A DNA stretch of 64,000 nt, from assembly GCA_051000755.1 (NCBI GenBank), contig JBPCNZ010000005.1, positions 3,799 through 67,798 on the forward strand. Reading direction: 5' to 3'. The stretch's first letter is position 1. Every line of letters starts with the position of its first letter. Below, one piece after another: positions 63,601 to 64,000 of this stretch. The translations under genes and the position numbers were made by a program. The stretch comes from JALZAH01 sp051000755. Its GTDB lineage: Bacteria > Actinomycetota > Acidimicrobiia > Acidimicrobiales > Palsa-688. The notes under the pieces were generated by a model. That model was not told where the DNA came from. It did no database searches and saw only the letters and a list, made by a program, of their open reading frames with translations.

Positions 63601-63882
63601 TCAGGCCAGGGGCAGGGGGGCGCCCCGTTCGGACTCCGGGCGGGACCCGTGGATGCGGCGGTCGCCCTCGGCGATAGCCACGTCGTTGATGCTCGCCTCC
63701 CGTCGCCGCATGAGGCCATCGTCGGCGAACTCCCACTGCTCGTTGCCATAGCTCCGCCACCACTGACCGGACGCGTCGTGCCACTCGTACTGGAAGCGCA
63801 CGGCGATGCGGTTGGCGGTCCACGCCCACAGGTCCTTGCGCAGCGCATAGTCCAGCTCCCTCTCCCACTTTCGGGTCAGTCC
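63601..63882 (-). pseudogene. DUF1348 (NTF2-like) protein, N-terminus lost
   Basis: The last 93 codons of a nuclear-transport-factor-2-like DUF1348 protein: LTRKWERELDYALRKDLWAW, then RFQYEWHDASGQWWRSYGNE and ASINDVAIAEGDRRI. These proteins are normally about 150 residues. Just upstream of CTG-ACC-CGA (63879) the frame meets TAG (63883-63885), and no protein-like N-terminus follows. The 31-bp dispersed repeat begins 13 nt past the last family codon, so an insertion has probably removed or displaced the 5' end. Confidence 0.8.
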
Positions 63883-63892
63883 CTATGTCCCC

Positions 63893-63923
63893 TGGCGGTG
63901 ACGTCACGAGGACGTGAAAATGG
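63893..63923. repeat. 31-bp dispersed repeat, copy B (beside the broken DUF1348 gene)
   Basis: 30 of 31 bases match 29555-29585 in the same orientation (the one difference is A for G at 63920). Beyond this point the two loci do not match; the remaining 77 bases to the window edge hold no recognised gene and could be the end of a longer element. Confidence 0.9.
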
Positions 63924-64000
63924 TGTGGGCAGCCCCGTGACGCCGTCGTTTCCTTGGCCCTTGAGGCCGTCGGTCAGTCTGGCGCCGGGGCCCGACCTTG

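Overview
The window reads as a gene-dense chromosome segment of a high-GC actinobacterium (about 70% GC by eye). Many starts are GTG or TTG, and adjacent genes very often overlap by 4 bases (GTGA, ATGA, TTGA). A fused F420 enzyme (FbiC), GuaB3, an LCP/LytR cell-wall protein and a DevR/DevS-type dormancy pair all point to Actinomycetota. The long-form GlmS and the overall repertoire would suit an Acidimicrobiia-like lineage, but that is an inference, not an observation.

Layout. 1-5.8 kb (minus): a formate dehydrogenase whose catalytic subunit is a selenoprotein (in-frame TGA followed at once by a SECIS-like hairpin), its FeS subunit running off the left edge, and FO synthase FbiC. 5.9-11.1 kb: two converging thiamine operons, thiO-thiS-thiG-tenI-like on plus and thiM-thiE-thiD on minus, the latter behind a TPP riboswitch. 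11.1-13.6 kb: rplM-rpsI-glmM. 13.6-24.5 kb: a repeat-rich spacer, a TetR/MFS efflux operon, a giant GlmS, NAD(P)HX repair, alanine racemase, a frameshifted alpha/beta hydrolase and a P1 peptidase. 24.5-35 kb: accessory block with an ECF sigma/membrane-regulator/GT-C operon and a DevR/DevS neighbourhood (Usp, interrupted SulP transporter, alcohol dehydrogenase, DoxX-like, XRE-PNPOx, STAS). 35-41.4 kb: Nudix, uracil-DNA glycosylase, the tRNA t6A operon tsaE-tsaB-rimI-tsaD, then groES-groEL behind a perfect CIRCE operator. 41.5-47.6 kb: a Rieske fusion protein, small proteins, a 7 x 17-bp tandem repeat, guaB3-guaA. 47.8-54 kb: an intein-containing UvrD/PcrA helicase, a frameshifted GT87-like membrane protein and an LCP protein. 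54.2-64 kb: B12-binding mutase subunit, sucCD, a frameshifted VOC protein, then purN-purH-folD-metF, a nitronate monooxygenase-like gene, DedA and a broken DUF1348 gene.

Themes. One-carbon metabolism recurs (formate dehydrogenase, FolD, MetF, PurN, PurH), as does purine synthesis (PurN, PurH, GuaB3, GuaA) and envelope precursor supply (GlmM, GlmS, Alr, LCP). Five genes are broken: three by single-base-scale frameshifts, one (SulP) by a 50-nt insertion, and one (DUF1348) cut off next to the same 31-bp sequence that the SulP insertion carries. The most unusual observations are that shared inserted sequence, a ThiS carrier ending GG-CC instead of GG, the roughly 1,160-residue GlmS, the Sec formate dehydrogenase and the helicase intein. 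No tRNA, rRNA or CRISPR array was seen.
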